This document shows positions 62,971 to 64,000 of a stretch of 64,000 bases of DNA, piece after piece (position 1 is the stretch's first letter; every line of letters starts with the position of its first letter). Under the pieces are notes generated by a model. It was not told where the DNA came from. It did not search any database and saw nothing but the letters and a program-made list of their open reading frames with translations. The position numbers were made by a program, and so were the translations under genes. The stretch is from Kordia sp. SMS9 (GTDB taxonomy: Bacteria; Bacteroidota; Bacteroidia; Flavobacteriales; Flavobacteriaceae), in contig NZ_CP031153.1 of assembly GCF_003352465.1 (NCBI RefSeq), positions 2,036,465 to 2,100,464 of the forward strand, given 5' to 3'.

Positions 62971-64000
62971 TTACATATTTTATAAAAGTTGTTGCATTCC
63001 AATTACTATTCTTGCTGAGTTATGATTTATTTCTCAAAAAAGAAACCTTCTTCAATTGGAACCGAGTTTACCTTATATTTTCATCATTGATTGCCTTTGT
63101 ACTGCCATTTATCAAACTTGAAAGCTTTCAAAATGTAGTGCCACAAGAGTACATAATATTATTACCAGAAATTGTGCTCACTCCTGAAAAAGCAGTCGCC
63201 ACAATTGAACCTACGTGGAACTGGTTTTTAATTGTGGGAATTGCAGTTAGCAGTCTATTATTTATCTATAAAATTGTACAATTGGCAACACTCCGTTTCA
63301 AAGGACGCTTTGTAAAACGGGAACAGTACACGGTGATTATCATACCAAAAAGTACCTTGGCATTTTCAATATTCAACTATGTGTTTGTCGGAGAAGAAAT
63401 TGAAGAAGCGAAGTTAGAAGATATTCTCTCACACGAATTGGTACACATTCGCGAAAAACACTCACTAGACTTGCTATATTTTGAACTTTTGCGCATTCTG
63501 TGCTGGTTCAATCCATTAGTATACATCTATCAAAAACGAATTTCAGAAGTACATGAATACATCGCTGATGCAGCGGTCGTCCGAAACAAGGACAAATCCG
63601 ATTATTATGAAAAATTGTTGGCGGAAGTCTTCCAAACACAACAATTTTCGTTTACCAATCAATTTTTTAAACATTCACTAATTAAAAAACGAATCATTAT
63701 GTTAACAAAACAAAAATCCCGTCAAATTTTAAAACTAAAATACTTAGTATTAGTGCCAATGCTCATTCTGTCCTTAGTATACACTTCTTGTGAAGATACT
63801 ACCGTGTCTGAAGTAGAAAATACCGAGGCCAATGTAGAAAAGATGAGTGCCAAAGTGGCCCAAGCGGTAGAAGATTTTAATGCCTATAGCGAAAGTGTAA
63901 AAGGTGTCGAAATGATGACAAAAGAACAATACACCAAACTAGGCGATTTATCAAAGCAACTTTTTGAATCGCGACGTGAATTGGCAATTGCAAAAGGTGA
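62967..64000 (+). CDS. BlaR1/M56-family membrane protease sensor, cut by the window edge
   Basis: Reads to the end of the window (344 codons). N-terminal membrane helices, then the M56 zinc-peptidase motif LSHELVHIREKHSLDLLYFELLRI, which is HExxH (HELVH). Downstream are further helix and cytosolic/lipobox-like features (LVLVPMLILSLVYTSCE). Partner of the repressor; it cleaves BlaI upon sensing. Bacteroidetes members often have no penicillin sensor and a TonB-like or unknown C-terminus, here outside the window. Confidence 0.85.
   Translation, partial: MITYFIKVVAFQLLFLLSYDLFLKKETFFNWNRVYLIFSSLIAFVLPFIKLESFQNVVPQEYIILLPEIVLTPEKAVATIEPTWNWFLIVGIAVSSLLFIYKIVQLATLRFKGRFVKREQYTVIIIPKSTLAFSIFNYVFVGEEIEEAKLEDILSHELVHIREKHSLDLLYFELLRILCWFNPLVYIYQKRISEVHEYIADAAVVRNKDKSDYYEKLLAEVFQTQQFSFTNQFFKHSLIKKRIIMLTKQKSRQILKLKYLVLVPMLILSLVYTSCEDTTVSEVENTEANVEKMSAKVAQAVEDFNAYSESVKGVEMMTKEQYTKLGDLSKQLFESRRELAIAKG

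Noticed and set aside
1..64000. CRISPR arrays and rRNA genes
   Set aside because: No regularly spaced 25-40 bp repeats with unique spacers and no rRNA sequence were seen.

Overview
The window comes from a low-GC member of the Bacteroidetes, almost certainly a marine Flavobacteriaceae; a Kordia-like genome is my guess, not something the sequence proves. Pointers are a DnaE with an N-terminal DEDD exonuclease, a beta-helix protein with a type IX secretion C-terminal domain, promoters with a TAnnTTTG -7 box, genes without Shine-Dalgarno sequences, and the flavobacterial GAGCGCAGTCGAG palindromic repeat.

Accessory half (1-44.6 kb). The right edge is clear: a Bacteroidetes tyrosine integrase (43.2-44.4 kb) beside the 3' 62 nt of a tRNA-Leu(UAA), an attR-type scar. 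The matching intact tRNA was not seen, so the left end probably lies outside the window. From left to right: a cut-off FG-GAP-like surface protein; a leftward four-gene unit with a lipoprotein and a zinc-protease-like protein (0.7-4.4 kb); radC; a rightward cluster of three large unfamiliar proteins plus a membrane protein and a lipoprotein (5.6-13.1 kb); a block with proteobacterial-style ribosome-binding sites (13.9-23.4 kb) carrying an integrase, two parDE pairs (one toxin frameshifted), mazEF, ssb, ardC and a DNA methylase-like gene; a second small recombinase; a five-gene membrane/vWA operon (24.7-28.4 kb); an inverted two-gene cassette with a TIR/deoxyribosyltransferase-like C-terminus (28.7-30.8 kb); a mobilisation module with MobF relaxase, coupling protein and two small Bacteroidetes genes (30.8-35.6 kb); a T9SS beta-helix protein; and a three-gene cassette led by a calcineurin-like phosphoesterase (37.9-43.1 kb). 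Relaxase and coupling protein are present but no VirB4-type ATPase or pilus genes, so this looks mobilisable rather than self-transmissible.

Chromosomal half (44.6-64 kb). Ribokinase, a TPR plus PD-(D/E)XK protein, a 54-residue cysteine-rich protein, a glutaryl-CoA-type acyl-CoA dehydrogenase, trmN6-rimM-rpsP, dnaE, a HAD phosphatase, a 198-bp MITE-like element, a small beta-sandwich exported protein, a transglutaminase-like exported protein, thioredoxin, a DUF58 protein, tRNA-Asp, a 122-bp tandem repeat, an HNH endonuclease, and a BlaI/BlaR1-type pair with three palindromic operators.

Best candidates for undescribed systems are the phosphoesterase cassette (37.9-43.1 kb), the TIR-like cassette placed inside the mobilisation module (28.7-30.8 kb), the vWA/membrane operon (24.7-28.4 kb) and the large-protein cluster at 5.6-12.7 kb. 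Structural observations worth checking include two phased arrays of TGTGTACC around a tRNA-like remnant by the first integrase, and two probable frameshifts (about 9.10 kb and 20.06 kb).
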